A DNA stretch of 64,000 nucleotides, taken from NCBI GenBank assembly GCA_000955785.1, contig JYOD01000037.1, forward strand, positions 155,189 to 219,188, written 5' to 3'. Source of the stretch: Burkholderiaceae bacterium 16. Its GTDB lineage: Bacteria > Pseudomonadota > Gammaproteobacteria > Burkholderiales > Burkholderiaceae. The notes beneath the pieces were generated by a model, which saw nothing but the letters and a program-made list of their open reading frames with translations, was not told the origin of the DNA and made no database searches. The translations under genes were made by a program, and so were the position numbers. Positions within the stretch are counted from its first letter, which is position 1, and each line of letters opens with the position of its first letter. This document shows, piece by piece, positions 36,671-46,363 of this stretch.

Positions 36671-37177
36671 ATGTGACACCAGAGGGATCTCGCAGCAGTG
36701 GCTGCCACCCTGGCGGGCTGCTCCGCGCTGCAACCCGTTCAGGAGGCCGGGAAGATGCTGGGGGCACCGGAAGCCGCCATACAGGCCCGCTTCGGCACGC
36801 CAACCGATACGTATGCGCTGCCCGATGGCAAGCAGCGCTAGATCTACTCGAAGCAGCCCTTCGGGCAGCAGACCTACGCGGCCGACTTCGACCGCGGCGG
36901 CAAGCTCACCGCGTTCCGCCAGATGCTGCAGACCAACGAACTCTATCAGGCGGAGGTCGATGTCTGGACCAAGCTCGATGTAGAACAGCACTTCGGCAAG
37001 CCCCGCGAGCCCAAGCAGTATTTCCCGCTGATGAAGCGCGAAGTGTGGCCTTACCGCTTCCTCCATGAAGGCAACTGGCCGTCAATGTTCAATTTCTATT
37101 TCGACGACGGCGGCGTGCTGCGCCAGATCCAGATCACACCCGACCCCCTCGTCAACGGGCCTGGCCGGCGCCGCTGA
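36671..37177 (+). pseudogene. Broken lipoprotein gene with in-frame stop codons
   Basis: One frame reads AVAATLAGCSALQPVQEAGK (a lipobox LAGC) and continues MLGAPEAAIQARFGTPTDTY, ALPDGKQR, then TAG at 36839-36841. It resumes IYSKQPFGQQTYAADFDRGG and runs without break to 37177 (ending NGPGRRR). A second stop, TGA, follows the only ATG before the lipobox (36671). The sequence suggests two BamE-like small domains typical of outer-membrane lipoproteins of Burkholderiales. The long undamaged 3' half suggests recent inactivation, or a sequencing error. Confidence 0.75.
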
Positions 37178-37214
37178 GGTGTGGCCAGGGCCGATCGGGG
37201 GGCATGCGCAGGAC

Positions 37215-37254
37215 GCAAAACGCCCGCCGTCGTCCTCGTGGGAACGCGGCGGGC
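37215..37254 (-). terminator. Terminator downstream of leuA
   Basis: Stem GCCCGCCG/CGGCGGGC with a 17-nt loop, followed by GTTTTG on the minus strand, 53-92 bp beyond the leuA stop. Confidence 0.75.
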
Positions 37255-37306
37255 CGATTCAAGCCCCGCTGCCGCTTAGGCCGCGGGCTTACCGGTCAGA
37301 TCGGGA

Positions 37307-38845
37307 TCAGATCTGCGGGTTGATCTTCTGCACGGCCTTGTCGTGCAGCTTGTTCAAGGCAGCCAGGTAGGCCTTGGCCGAAGCGGCCACGATATCGGGA
37401 TCGGTGCCCACGCCGTTGACGATGCGCCCGCCCTTGGACAAGCGGACCGTTACCTCGCCCTGGGCCTGCGTGCCGGCGGTAATGGCATTGACGGAATACA
37501 GCACCAGTTCGGCGCCGCTGTTGACCTTGCCTTCAATCGCGTGCAGCGTGGCATCGACCGGACCGTTGCCCTCGCCCTCCCCGGTCAGTTCCTGGCCGTC
37601 CATATTGAACACCACGCGCGCATGCGGACGCTCGCCGGTTTCGGAGTGCTGCGACAGGGAGATAAAGCGGAAGTGCTCGTTGACGTCGTGTGCCTCGTCG
37701 GAAACGATGGCCATGATGTCTTCGTCGAAGATCTCGGACTTCTGGTCGGCCAGTTCCTTGAAGCGGGTGAACGCGGCGTTGACTTCGCTCTCGCTTTCCA
37801 GTTCGATGCCGAGTTCCTGCAGGCGCTGCTTGAAGGCGTTGCGGCCCGAGAGCTTGCCCAGCACGATCTTGTTGGCGCTCCAACCCACATCTTCGGCCCG
37901 CATGATCTCGTAGGTATCGCGCGCCTTCAGCACGCCATCCTGGTGGATGCCCGAAGCATGGGCGAACGCGTTGGCGCCGACCACGGCCTTGTTGGGTTGC
38001 ACCACGAAGCCGGTGATCTGCGATACCAGCTTGGAGGCCGGCACGATCTGCGTGGTGTCCACACCGACGTCGAGGTCGAAGTAGTCGCGGCGCGTCTTCA
38101 CCGCCATCACCACTTCTTCCAGGCTGGTATTGCCGGCGCGCTCGCCGAGGCCATTGATGGTGCACTCGACCTGGCGCGCGCCACCGAGCTTGACCGCTGC
38201 CAGCGAGTTGGCCACCGCCATGCCGAGGTCGTTATGGCAATGCACGGACCAGATGGCCTTGTCGGAATTGGGGATGCGCTCGCGCACCGAGCGGATCAGC
38301 CCTGCATAGCCTTCCGGCACGGCATAACCCACGGTATCCGGCAGGTTGATGGTGGTAGCGCCTTCACGAATCACGCCTTCGAGCACGCGGCACAGGAAAT
38401 CCATGTCCGAACGGCTGCCGTCTTCGGGAGAAAACTCGATATCGTCGGTGAACTGGCGCGCAAAGCGTACCGCCAGGATGGCCTGTTCATAGACCTGGTC
38501 CGGCGTCATGCGCAGCTTCTTTTCCATATGCAGCGCCGAAGTGGCGATGAAGGTATGGATACGGAAGGAGTTGGCCGGCTTCAGCGCCTCCGCCGCGCGC
38601 GAGATATCGCGGTCGTTGGCGCGGGCCAGCGAGCAGATGGTCGAATCCTTGACGACCTGCGCGATGGAGCGGATCGCTTCAAAGTCGCCGTTGGAGCTGG
38701 CCGCAAAGCCGGCTTCGATCACGTCGACCTTCAGGCGCTCCAACTGCCGCGCGATGCGGATCTTTTCCTCGCGGGTCATGGAGGCGCCTGGCGACTGTTC
38801 GCCGTCGCGCAAGGTGGTGTCGAAAATAATGAGTTTGTCGGACAT
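37307..38845 (-). CDS. leuA: 2-isopropylmalate synthase
   Basis: First committed enzyme of leucine synthesis, condensing acetyl-CoA with 2-oxoisovalerate; 512 residues from the ATG at 38845 (GGAG ribosome site). Start [23 protein letters not shown] carries the metal/substrate Arg-Asp pair. [18 protein letters not shown] holds the metal His residues, and GIHQDGVLK is present. The C-terminal LeuA allosteric domain begins near residue 385 and should give leucine feedback inhibition. The longer frame to 38947 runs through the attenuator hairpin and is not the start. Leader peptide and terminator upstream indicate leucine attenuation. Confidence 0.97.
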   Translation of the reverse strand: MSDKLIIFDTTLRDGEQSPGASMTREEKIRIARQLERLKVDVIEAGFAASSNGDFEAIRSIAQVVKDSTICSLARANDRDISRAAEALKPANSFRIHTFIATSALHMEKKLRMTPDQVYEQAILAVRFARQFTDDIEFSPEDGSRSDMDFLCRVLEGVIREGATTINLPDTVGYAVPEGYAGLIRSVRERIPNSDKAIWSVHCHNDLGMAVANSLAAVKLGGARQVECTINGLGERAGNTSLEEVVMAVKTRRDYFDLDVGVDTTQIVPASKLVSQITGFVVQPNKAVVGANAFAHASGIHQDGVLKARDTYEIMRAEDVGWSANKIVLGKLSGRNAFKQRLQELGIELESESEVNAAFTRFKELADQKSEIFDEDIMAIVSDEAHDVNEHFRFISLSQHSETGERPHARVVFNMDGQELTGEGEGNGPVDATLHAIEGKVNSGAELVLYSVNAITAGTQAQGEVTVRLSKGGRIVNGVGTDPDIVAASAKAYLAALNKLHDKAVQKINPQI

Positions 38846-38945
38846 GGGTGGGGCTCCTGGGCTTATCTTTGTATCTGGCGAATCAAGTTGCTGTCTCGGC
38901 ATTCGCCGTGTTGTTTTGCTGTGCTGCTGTATTGGTGCTGAATGC

Positions 38946-38985
38946 AAAACGCCCCGGCGTGCAGTGATGCAGGCCGGGGCGTTTT
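38946..38985 (-). terminator. Leucine attenuator terminator before leuA
   Basis: Perfect 13-bp stem AAAACGCCCCGGC/GCCGGGGCGTTTT with a 14-nt loop. On the minus strand the 3' arm ends in TTTT. It lies between the leader peptide stop and leuA, 101 bp before the leuA ATG, so it must be read through for leuA expression. Confidence 0.85.
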
Positions 38986-39025
38986 ATGAATCCTGTGTGA
39001 CTTGGCGCGAGGGTCTTGGCTTCCC

Positions 39026-39106
39026 TCAGCGCGAACGCGTCCCGACCTGATGACCTAGTAGGCCACCTAGAATGGTGCGGGCGAGTAGGGCTTGGCGCGA
39101 AATCAT
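39026..39106 (-). CDS. leuL: leu operon leader peptide
   Basis: A 26-residue reading frame, MISRQALLARTILGGLLGHQ followed by VGTRSR. Five of the residues are Leu, and four of these use CTA, a rare codon in this G/C-ending genome (CTA CTC, CTA, then CTA CTA). Such a run is the mark of a leucine-sensing leader. The stop precedes the attenuator terminator by 40 bp. The ATG is only 7 nt after a TATAGT -10 box and has no ribosome site, so the mRNA is probably leaderless. Confidence 0.82.
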   Translation of the reverse strand: MISRQALLARTILGGLLGHQVGTRSR

Positions 39107-39113
39107 GTCAGCG

Positions 39114-39142
39114 ACTATAGCCGAGATGCCGGGCGTGTGCAA
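39114..39142 (-). promoter_or_regulatory. Promoter of leuL-leuA
   Basis: Minus strand: TTGCAC, 17-bp spacer, TATAGT. The -10 box ends 7 nt before the leader peptide ATG, putting the expected transcript start on or next to the A of ATG. Confidence 0.75.
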
Positions 39143-39173
39143 TATGGTCGCGTGAATCGGGGTGATCGCCGGC

Positions 39174-39206
39174 AAGAAAGGCCCCAGGGGCGGCCCTGCC
39201 CCTGGG
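39174..39206 (-). terminator. Terminator downstream of kbp
   Basis: Stem CCCAGGGGC/GCCCCTGGG with a 6-nt loop, followed by GCCTTTCTTG on the minus strand. It starts 10 bp after the kbp stop. Confidence 0.75.
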
Positions 39207-39216
39207 ATGCCAGCCG

Positions 39217-39720
39217 TCAGGCCTTGGACGGGATGCGCAGCTTCTGGCCGGGATAGATCTTGTCCGGATGCGACAACATCGGCTGGTTGGCCTCGAAGAT
39301 GGTGGTGTATAGCGCACCGTTGCCATAGGCCGTCTGGGAAATCGCCCACAAAGTGTCGCCCTTGACCACCGTATGCCATGTCGACTCGATCGAGTCGACA
39401 TTGACCGACATCTTGTCCTCGACCTTCTCCACGCCCTGCACATTGCCGCAGCACAGGACGATCTTCTCGCGGGTCGCCTGATCCGGCGCCACGCCGAATA
39501 CCGTCACCAGCGCCTGTGCACCGTCGACCTGCACCATCAACCCGGTGGCATCCAGGTTCATCTGCTTGATGTAGCCCTCGATGGCATCGCCAGCCGCGCG
39601 GTTGGCCGCGTCGACGTCCGCCGACGGTGCATCGGCCGGAGCCTCGGCCGGCGCAGCCTTGGCTGCGCTGCCGCCGAACAGTTTCTCTCCTGCTTCCTTG
39701 ATGAAGTCGAGCATGCCCAT
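39217..39720 (-). CDS. kbp: BON and LysM domain protein, potassium-binding protein Kbp (YgaU-like)
   Basis: Soluble protein of 167 residues from the ATG at 39720 (GGAGG ribosome site 5 bp upstream). N-terminal MGMLDFIKEAGEKLFG is followed by an Ala-rich linker. A BON domain covers about residues 42-105 and a LysM domain about 113-167 (HTVVKGDTLWAISQTAYGNG through YPGQKLRIPS). This two-domain order and length match E. coli Kbp/YgaU, a cytoplasmic K+-binding protein. No signal peptide is present, consistent with that. It is a single-gene transcript between pssA and leuA. Confidence 0.88.
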   Translation of the reverse strand: MGMLDFIKEAGEKLFGGSAAKAAPAEAPADAPSADVDAANRAAGDAIEGYIKQMNLDATGLMVQVDGAQALVTVFGVAPDQATREKIVLCCGNVQGVEKVEDKMSVNVDSIESTWHTVVKGDTLWAISQTAYGNGALYTTIFEANQPMLSHPDKIYPGQKLRIPSKA

Positions 39721-39845
39721 GAGAACCTCCAGTTGGTCAGTGATAAGTGGACAACAGTGGATACAGCAAACCACGGCAAACCACGCCGCTAGCCTGCGCC
39801 CCGGCCTTGCGGGCCGGACAGCGCAGAGTTCTGGAAAACGAAAAG

Positions 39846-39870
39846 CAAAAAAAGGCGCCGTAGCGCCTCT
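39846..39870 (-). terminator. Terminator downstream of pssA
   Basis: Short GC-rich stem AGGCGC/GCGCCT with a tetraloop-like centre, followed by TTTTTT on the minus strand. It begins 15 bp after the pssA stop. Confidence 0.85.
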
Positions 39871-39884
39871 TTACTGACCTGCCG

Positions 39885-40787
39885 TCAGGAACGTTCGTTC
39901 CCACCGTCCCGCACCGTCCGGATGCCTGCCGGCTTGCCATGCAACGCATGCCAGCCCCATAGCAGGTAGCCGGAAATGGCGTATGCCACGAACAGCCCGA
40001 ACAACGCCACCGGCGGATCCGTCGAGACCACAACAAACAGCACCAGTACCAGCACCATCATGCCGAAAGGCACGCGGTAGCGAACGTCGAGCGCCTTGCC
40101 GCTGTAGAAGGGCGCGTTGGAGACCATCGAAAGCCCGGCATACAGCGTGATGCCGAATGCCACCCACGGCATCCACAGTTCCTTCACCGGCAGCTTGTTG
40201 TCGATCACCAGCCAGACAAAGCCGGCCACCAGCGCCGCCGCCGCCGGGCTGGGCAGCCCCTGGAAGAAGCGCTTGTCGACCACGCCGATGTTGGCGTTGA
40301 AACGTGCCAGCCGCAGTGCCGCGCACGTGCAATAGACAAACGCGGCGATCCATCCCCACTTGCCCAAGTCGTGCAGGATCCACTCGTACATCACCAGCGC
40401 CGGCGCAACCCCAAATGAGGTCATGTCCGACAACGAGTCATATTGCTCGCCGAACGCGCTCTGCGTGTTGGTGATGCGCGCCACGCGGCCGTCCATGCCA
40501 TCCAGCACCATGGCGGCGAAGATGGCGATGGCCGCGCTGTCGAAGCGCATGTTCATGGCCTGCACGATGGCGAAGAACCCGGCGAACAGCGCCGCCGTGG
40601 TGAACGCGTTGGGCAGCAGGTAGATACCGCGCCGGCGCGGGCGCACATACTCGATATCGTGATCGTCGCCGGCTTCGTCGTCGAAGTCGTCGGGTTCGTT
40701 GCCGCGCAGCTGATTGTGGCGGAAAGGACGCAAATTCGTCACGTTGCCATTGCTAACGCGCTTGTTGCGTCGGTTGAAAGCACCCAT
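39885..40787 (-). CDS. pssA: CDP-diacylglycerol--serine O-phosphatidyltransferase
   Basis: Inner-membrane enzyme making phosphatidylserine from CDP-diacylglycerol and serine, 300 residues. The CDP-alcohol phosphotransferase motif is DGMDGRVARITNTQSAFGEQ followed by YDSLSD (about residues 96-121), matching DGxxAR-x8-Gx3Dx3D. It has about eight helices after a polar, acidic N-terminus. It is encoded 42 bp after psd, so both steps of phosphatidylethanolamine synthesis form one operon. It is the type II (membrane) enzyme rather than the soluble enterobacterial type. Confidence 0.95.
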   Translation of the reverse strand: MGAFNRRNKRVSNGNVTNLRPFRHNQLRGNEPDDFDDEAGDDHDIEYVRPRRRGIYLLPNAFTTAALFAGFFAIVQAMNMRFDSAAIAIFAAMVLDGMDGRVARITNTQSAFGEQYDSLSDMTSFGVAPALVMYEWILHDLGKWGWIAAFVYCTCAALRLARFNANIGVVDKRFFQGLPSPAAAALVAGFVWLVIDNKLPVKELWMPWVAFGITLYAGLSMVSNAPFYSGKALDVRYRVPFGMMVLVLVLFVVVSTDPPVALFGLFVAYAISGYLLWGWHALHGKPAGIRTVRDGGNERS

Positions 40788-40829
40788 GCCTGTTCTCCAG
40801 TGGGTCCGGTGTATTCCGGCCTGGCCGGA

Positions 40830-41474
40830 TTAATCCAGTTCGGCCAGGATGGTCGACGAGGCCGACACTTTTTCGCCAATGGTGACGCGCGGGCGCGCAT
40901 CCACCGGCAGGTAGACGTCGACGCGCGAGCCAAAGCGGATGAATCCGTAGCGCTGGCCACGCGAAAGCGTTTCGCCAACCCGGGTGTAGCAGAGGATGCG
41001 GCGGGCCACCAGGCCGGCCACCTGTACCAGGGTCACCACCTTGCCGTCAGCGGCACGGCGGATGACCACAGCGTTGCGTTCGTTTTCCAGCGAGGCCTTG
41101 TCGAGGTCGGCGTTGACGAACTTGCCGGGGAAATACTCGACCTTCTCTACCTTGCCATCCACGGAGACGCGGTTGGAGTGTACGTTGAACACGTTCATGA
41201 AGACACTGATCTTCAGCGCCTCGCGCCCCGCAAAGGGATCCATGGTCTTCTCGACCACCACGATGCGGCCGTCGGCGGGGGCCAGGACGGCGTTCGGCTG
41301 GGCCGGGATGTGCCGCGGCGGATCGCGGAAAAACTGCAGCACGAACAGCGTAATGATCCACAGCGGCAAGGCCCACCAGAAGCCAGCGCTGACCTGCACC
41401 AGCAGCGAGATGACAAAGGCGCCGGCCAGGAACGGCCAGCCTTCACGGGCGATCAGCGGATGAGGATAGTTCAT
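40830..41474 (-). CDS. psd: Phosphatidylserine decarboxylase proenzyme
   Basis: Pyruvoyl-dependent enzyme converting phosphatidylserine to phosphatidylethanolamine, 214 residues from the ATG at 41474; the long open frame to 41819 runs through the ilvC terminator and is rejected. It is the short Psd class. One N-terminal membrane segment pair ([21 protein letters not shown]) precedes [13 protein letters not shown]. The self-cleavage site is the Gly-Ser in [12 protein letters not shown] near residue 182, where Ser becomes the pyruvoyl group. It lies upstream of pssA. Confidence 0.94.
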   Translation of the reverse strand: MNYPHPLIAREGWPFLAGAFVISLLVQVSAGFWWALPLWIITLFVLQFFRDPPRHIPAQPNAVLAPADGRIVVVEKTMDPFAGREALKISVFMNVFNVHSNRVSVDGKVEKVEYFPGKFVNADLDKASLENERNAVVIRRAADGKVVTLVQVAGLVARRILCYTRVGETLSRGQRYGFIRFGSRVDVYLPVDARPRVTIGEKVSASSTILAELD

Positions 41475-41512
41475 GCAGTGCTTGGATAGAGGAATAAGTC
41501 TGACAAGGATAA

Positions 41513-41582
41513 CAAAAAGCCGTTCAGTCCCCGCCCGAATAACCCCTCGAAGCGGGGATATTGCGCGGAATACTGAACGGCT
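41513..41582 (-). terminator. Terminator of the ilvBHC transcript
   Basis: Outer 11-bp arms AGCCGTTCAGT/ACTGAACGGCT enclose a smaller CCCCGC/GCGGGG stem. On the minus strand the outer arm runs into TTTTTG. It lies 48 bp after the ilvC stop and 39 bp before psd. Confidence 0.85.
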
Positions 41583-41629
41583 GCGGCCCGCGCCGTCAGC
41601 GGCGGCGGGCCGTCGGGCTGCAATACAGC

Positions 41630-42700
<1,071 letters not shown>

Positions 42701-42743
42701 CTAGTGCCGGCACCGGCGCCGCCGCTGGATACTGCAATCGGGT

Positions 42744-43235
42744 TCAGACCTTCAGGATGCGCTCGCCGCGGCCAATGCCCGAGCCGCCGGTACGGACGGT
42801 CTCGAGGATGGCGGCGCGGTCGATGGCGTCGAGGAAGGCATCCAGCTTGCCGCCGTTGCCGGTCAGCTCGATGGTGTAGGTCTTCTCGGTAACGTCGATG
42901 ATGCGGCCGCGGAAGATGTCGGCGGTGCGCTTCATTTCCTCGCGCTCCTTGCCCACCGCGCGCACCTTGACGAGCATCAGCTCGCGCTCGATGTGCGCGC
43001 CTTCGGTCAGGTCCACCACCTTGACCACTTCCACCAGACGGTTCAGGTGCTTGGTGATCTGCTCGATCACGTCGTCCGAACCACTGGTGACGATGGTCAT
43101 GCGCGACAGCGAAGCGTCTTCGGTGGGTGCCACCGTCAACGTCTCGATGTTGTAGCCGCGCGCCGAGAACAGGCCGACCACGCGCGACAGCGCGCCGGGT
43201 TCATTTTCCAGCAGGACCGAAATGATATGTCGCAT
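42744..43235 (-). CDS. ilvH: Acetolactate synthase small (regulatory) subunit
   Basis: Regulatory subunit of 163 residues with an N-terminal ACT domain (MRHIISVLLENEPGALSRVVGLFSARGYNIETL) that senses valine, and a C-terminal ALS_ss_C domain. The ATG at 43235 overlaps the ilvB stop (TAATG), so the two subunits are probably made by coupled translation. The longer frame upstream lies inside ilvB and is not used. Confidence 0.96.
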   Translation of the reverse strand: MRHIISVLLENEPGALSRVVGLFSARGYNIETLTVAPTEDASLSRMTIVTSGSDDVIEQITKHLNRLVEVVKVVDLTEGAHIERELMLVKVRAVGKEREEMKRTADIFRGRIIDVTEKTYTIELTGNGGKLDAFLDAIDRAAILETVRTGGSGIGRGERILKV

Positions 43236-44995
43236 TACAGGTCCTCCGCGCCAAGCAGCATTTCGGAGATACCCTTGCCGGCCTGCACCATCGGCCACAC
43301 GTTTTCAGTCGGGTCGGTCTGGAAATCAAGGAACACGGTACGGTCTTTCAGGCGGAACGCTTCGCGCAGGGCGGGCTCGACATCGGCCGTCTTTTCGATG
43401 CGCATGCCGATGTGGCCATAGGCCTCGGCCAGCTTGACGAAATCGGGCAGCGCATCCATGTAGGAGTGCGAGTAGCGGTTGTCGTACTCGATTTCCTGCC
43501 ACTGGCGCACCATGCCGAGATAGCGGTTGTTGAGCGCGCAGATCTTCACCGGGGTGTCGTACTGCAGGCAGGTCGACAGTTCCTGGATGTTCATCTGGAT
43601 CGAGCCTTCGCCGGTGATGGTCACCACTTCCTTCTCGGGGAAGGCTTTCTTGATGCCCATCGCGTATGGCAGGCCCACGCCCATCGTGCCCAGGCCGCCG
43701 GAATTGATCCAGCGGCGCGGCTCGTTGAACTTGTAGAACTGCGCGGCCCACATCTGGTGCTGGCCCACGTCCGAGCAGACAAAGGCGTCGCCGTGGGTCA
43801 GTTCCCAGATCTTTTCCACCACGTACTGCGGCTTGATGATCTCGGATTCGCGGTCGTACTTGAGGCAGTCCACCGAACGCCACTGCTCGATCTGCTCCCA
43901 CCACTTGGCCAGGGCCTCGCGCTTGGGCTTCACGTCGCTGGCCTGCAGCTGCGCGATCAGTTCCTGCAGCACATCCTTGACGTGGCCCACGATGGGAATG
44001 TCGACCTTGACCCGCTTCGAGATGGAAGACGGATCGATGTCGATATGGATGATCTTGCGCGGCTGCGAGGTGAAGTGAGCCGGGTTGCCGATCACGCGGT
44101 CGTCGAAACGGGCGCCGATGGCAATCAGCACGTCGCAGTTCTGCATGGCCATATTGGCTTCATACGTGCCGTGCATGCCGAGCATGCCGACGAACTGCTT
44201 GCTGGTGCCAGGGAACGAGCCGAGACCCATCAGCGTGTTGGTGACCGGATGGCCGGTCAGCGCGGCAAGCTGGCGCAGCTCCTCGCTGGCGTTGGCCAGC
44301 ACCACCCCGCCGCCTGCGTAGATGAACGGCCGTTCGGCGCCCTGCAACAGCGCGAGCGCCTTGCGGATCTGGCCCGAATGGCCCTTGTTCACCGGGCTGT
44401 ACGAGCGCATGTCGACCGACTTGGGGTACTCGTACTTGCAGGAATTGCGGGAAACGTCCTTGGGAATATCGACGACAACCGGGCCAGGACGGCCAGTCGC
44501 GGCGATATAGAACGCCTTCTTGATGGTCGAAGCGAGATCGCGGACGTCCTTGACCAGGAAGTTGTGCTTGACGATGGGGCGGGTGATGCCGACCGTGTCG
44601 CATTCCTGGAAAGCATCCTGTCCGATGGCGTGCGTCGGCACGTTGCCGGTGATGATCACCATCGGGATCGAGTCCAGGTAGGCCGTGGCAATGCCCGTCA
44701 CCGCATTGGTGACGCCGGGACCGGAGGTCACCAGGGCGCAGCCCACCTTGCCGGTCGCACGCGCATAGCCGTCTGCGGCATGAACCGCGGCCTGCTCGTG
44801 GCGCACTAGGATGTGCTCGATCTTCTTTTGCTTGTAAAACTCGTCGTAGATATACAGCACTGCGCCGCCGGGGTAGCCCCAGACGTACTCGACGCCTTCT
44901 TCGGCAAGTGCGTGAACGAGAATTTCCGCCCCGATCATTTCGGGTGCGGCAGATGAATTGCTGTCTGCGTGGAATTCCGCGCTGGGCATGTTCAT
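43235..44995 (-). CDS. ilvB: Acetolactate synthase large (catalytic) subunit
   Basis: Thiamine-diphosphate enzyme forming acetolactate or acetohydroxybutyrate, 586 residues. It has the N-terminal TPP Glu in YVWGYPGGAVLYIYDEFY, the FAD-binding middle domain and the TPP-binding C-terminal motif GEGSIQMNIQELSTCLQY near residue 470. The start is the ATG at 44995, with AAGGA upstream; the TTG at 45010 is an artefact of the open frame. It heads ilvB-ilvH-ilvC. Confidence 0.97.
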   Translation of the reverse strand: MNMPSAEFHADSNSSAAPEMIGAEILVHALAEEGVEYVWGYPGGAVLYIYDEFYKQKKIEHILVRHEQAAVHAADGYARATGKVGCALVTSGPGVTNAVTGIATAYLDSIPMVIITGNVPTHAIGQDAFQECDTVGITRPIVKHNFLVKDVRDLASTIKKAFYIAATGRPGPVVVDIPKDVSRNSCKYEYPKSVDMRSYSPVNKGHSGQIRKALALLQGAERPFIYAGGGVVLANASEELRQLAALTGHPVTNTLMGLGSFPGTSKQFVGMLGMHGTYEANMAMQNCDVLIAIGARFDDRVIGNPAHFTSQPRKIIHIDIDPSSISKRVKVDIPIVGHVKDVLQELIAQLQASDVKPKREALAKWWEQIEQWRSVDCLKYDRESEIIKPQYVVEKIWELTHGDAFVCSDVGQHQMWAAQFYKFNEPRRWINSGGLGTMGVGLPYAMGIKKAFPEKEVVTITGEGSIQMNIQELSTCLQYDTPVKICALNNRYLGMVRQWQEIEYDNRYSHSYMDALPDFVKLAEAYGHIGMRIEKTADVEPALREAFRLKDRTVFLDFQTDPTENVWPMVQAGKGISEMLLGAEDL

Positions 44996-45364
44996 TTCAG
45001 TCCTTTGCAATTTTCGGCAAAAAATTGTTCGGATGCTCTCTGCCGGGCTTGTGGCACGGGTTCAAGCGGTGCGCGTCTGCATGGAAGACCGCCTCATAAG
45101 CGGCCGGATGAGACAACCACTGATGTCGTGTGAACCAGCGATGATACTGTATTGCATCAGGCTGGTCTACGGGCTTTTTCCATCCCGGGGGCTTCGCGCA
45201 AAATTCGGGAACGCACTACCCTACCCCGCGCCTGAATGACCACAAGAGAGAACAAGGATGGTCACAGGGGGGGTTATTTGCTAGCATCCCACCATTTTGG
45301 ACGTGCAAGAAGCCGTTTCCTGCACATCCGTCGGCCAAGGCCCCACCGTCTGTACCCCGCCTGC
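44996..45364. other. Divergent intergenic region ilvB / ECF sigma gene
   Basis: A 369-bp region with no gene. A weak minus-strand promoter candidate for ilvB is TAGACC-N17-TATCAT around 45140-45170. No leader peptide rich in Ile/Val/Leu and no attenuator were found, unlike leuA. A CTCAT/ATGAG hairpin lies about 100 bp before ilvB. Confidence 0.45.
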
Positions 45365-45931
45365 ATGGCTACCGATCAGGAACTATCCGACTTTCTCGCC
45401 AGCGTCGAGCGGCGCGCCTTCAAGCAGGCCGTGTTTGCGGTGCGCGACGACGAAGCCGCCCTGGACATTGTCCAGGACGCGATGATCAAGCTCGCCGAAA
45501 AATATGGCGACAAGAACGCCGCTGAACTCGCGCCGCTGTTCCAGCGCATACTGCAAAACACCATCCACGACTGGTTCCGCCGCCAGAAAGTGCGCAATAC
45601 CTGGGTCACGCTGTTTTCCAACCTGCGCGACGACCGCGAAGGCGAGGATAATGACCTGCTCGACACTTTCGAGGCCGAGATCGGCACCGAATCCGCCGAG
45701 AGCAGCGCCGACAAGGTCGAGCGCGCCCAGACCATGCACATCATCGAACAGGAGATCCAGCGCTTGCCGGCACGTCAACGCGAAGCCTTCCTAATGCGTT
45801 ACTGGGAGGATATGGACGTCGCGGAAACGGCTGCTGTCATGGGATGCTCCGAAGGCAGCGTCAAGACGCACTGTTCCCGTGCCACGCACACACTGGCGCA
45901 GGCATTGCGAGCGCGGGGGGTCCGACTATGA
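45365..45931 (+). CDS. ECF-family RNA polymerase sigma factor
   Basis: Sigma-70 family protein of 188 residues from the ATG at 45365; the frame extends to 45236 without a family match. Region 2 (about residues 10-85, FKQAVFAVRDDEAALDIVQDAMIKLAEKY) and region 4 (about residues 128-182, LPARQREAFLMRYWEDMDVAE, then GCSEGSVKTHCSRATHTLAQ) are present with no region 3, the ECF plan. Its stop overlaps the next gene (ATGA), whose product has anti-sigma topology. Target promoters are not known. Confidence 0.92.
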   Translation: MATDQELSDFLASVERRAFKQAVFAVRDDEAALDIVQDAMIKLAEKYGDKNAAELAPLFQRILQNTIHDWFRRQKVRNTWVTLFSNLRDDREGEDNDLLDTFEAEIGTESAESSADKVERAQTMHIIEQEIQRLPARQREAFLMRYWEDMDVAETAAVMGCSEGSVKTHCSRATHTLAQALRARGVRL

Positions 45932-46362
45932 GCACGAGAAACGAAAAAGAAATCAACGAACGCCGCCTGGCACACGAGATTCGCACGGCACTGGACGCCT
46001 CGGCGAATGCGTTGCCCGACAATGTGACCGACCGGCTCGCCGCCGCGCGGCGGATAGCGCTGTCCCGCAAGAAGGCGCAGGCCGCCGTTACCGCGCCGCA
46101 GCTGGCCACGGCCGGGATGCACACGGTCTCCTTCGACGAGGATGACTCGCCGCTGCATCGCGCCGGCGCATGGCTGCGCCGCCTCGGACTGGTGTGGACG
46201 CTGGTGGCGCTGGCCGCCGGACTGATCGGCATTTACCACTGGCAGCAGCAGCAGCGCGTCGATGAGCTCGCGGATGTGGATGCCGCCATGCTGCTCGACG
46301 ATCTCCCGCCCACGGCCTATGCCGACCAAGGCTTCCACGTCTTCCTGAAGCGCGGCCAGTAA
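45928..46362 (+). CDS. DUF3619 family protein, candidate anti-sigma factor
   Basis: Protein of 144 residues starting at an ATG that overlaps the sigma-factor stop by 4 bp. Residues 1-85 are charged and helical (NERRLAHEIRTALDASANAL), one membrane segment spans about 87-104 (GLVWTLVALAAGLIGIYHW), and about 40 residues follow outside. Cytoplasmic N-terminus, one helix and short periplasmic tail is the topology of ECF anti-sigma factors. The anti-sigma role is inferred from topology and coupling only; the family has no assigned function known to me. Confidence 0.8.
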   Translation: MSTRNEKEINERRLAHEIRTALDASANALPDNVTDRLAAARRIALSRKKAQAAVTAPQLATAGMHTVSFDEDDSPLHRAGAWLRRLGLVWTLVALAAGLIGIYHWQQQQRVDELADVDAAMLLDDLPPTAYADQGFHVFLKRGQ

Positions 46363-46363
46363 C

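Larger units (their letters stand above)
38846..39216 (-). other. leuA leader region
   Basis: The 371-bp gap between kbp and leuA contains, in minus-strand order, the kbp terminator, a sigma-70-type promoter, a 26-codon leader peptide, a GAGGG/CCCTC hairpin overlapping the leader stop, and the attenuator terminator. No further gene. Confidence 0.8.

Noticed and set aside
38846..38947. LeuA N-terminal extension to 38947
   Set aside because: It would begin at the attenuator terminator stem and adds residues foreign to the family; the ATG at 38845 has a ribosome site.
44996..45240. Possible branched-chain amino acid leader peptide before ilvB
   Set aside because: Short frames there contain no run of Ile, Val or Leu codons and no terminator stem with a T-run was found.
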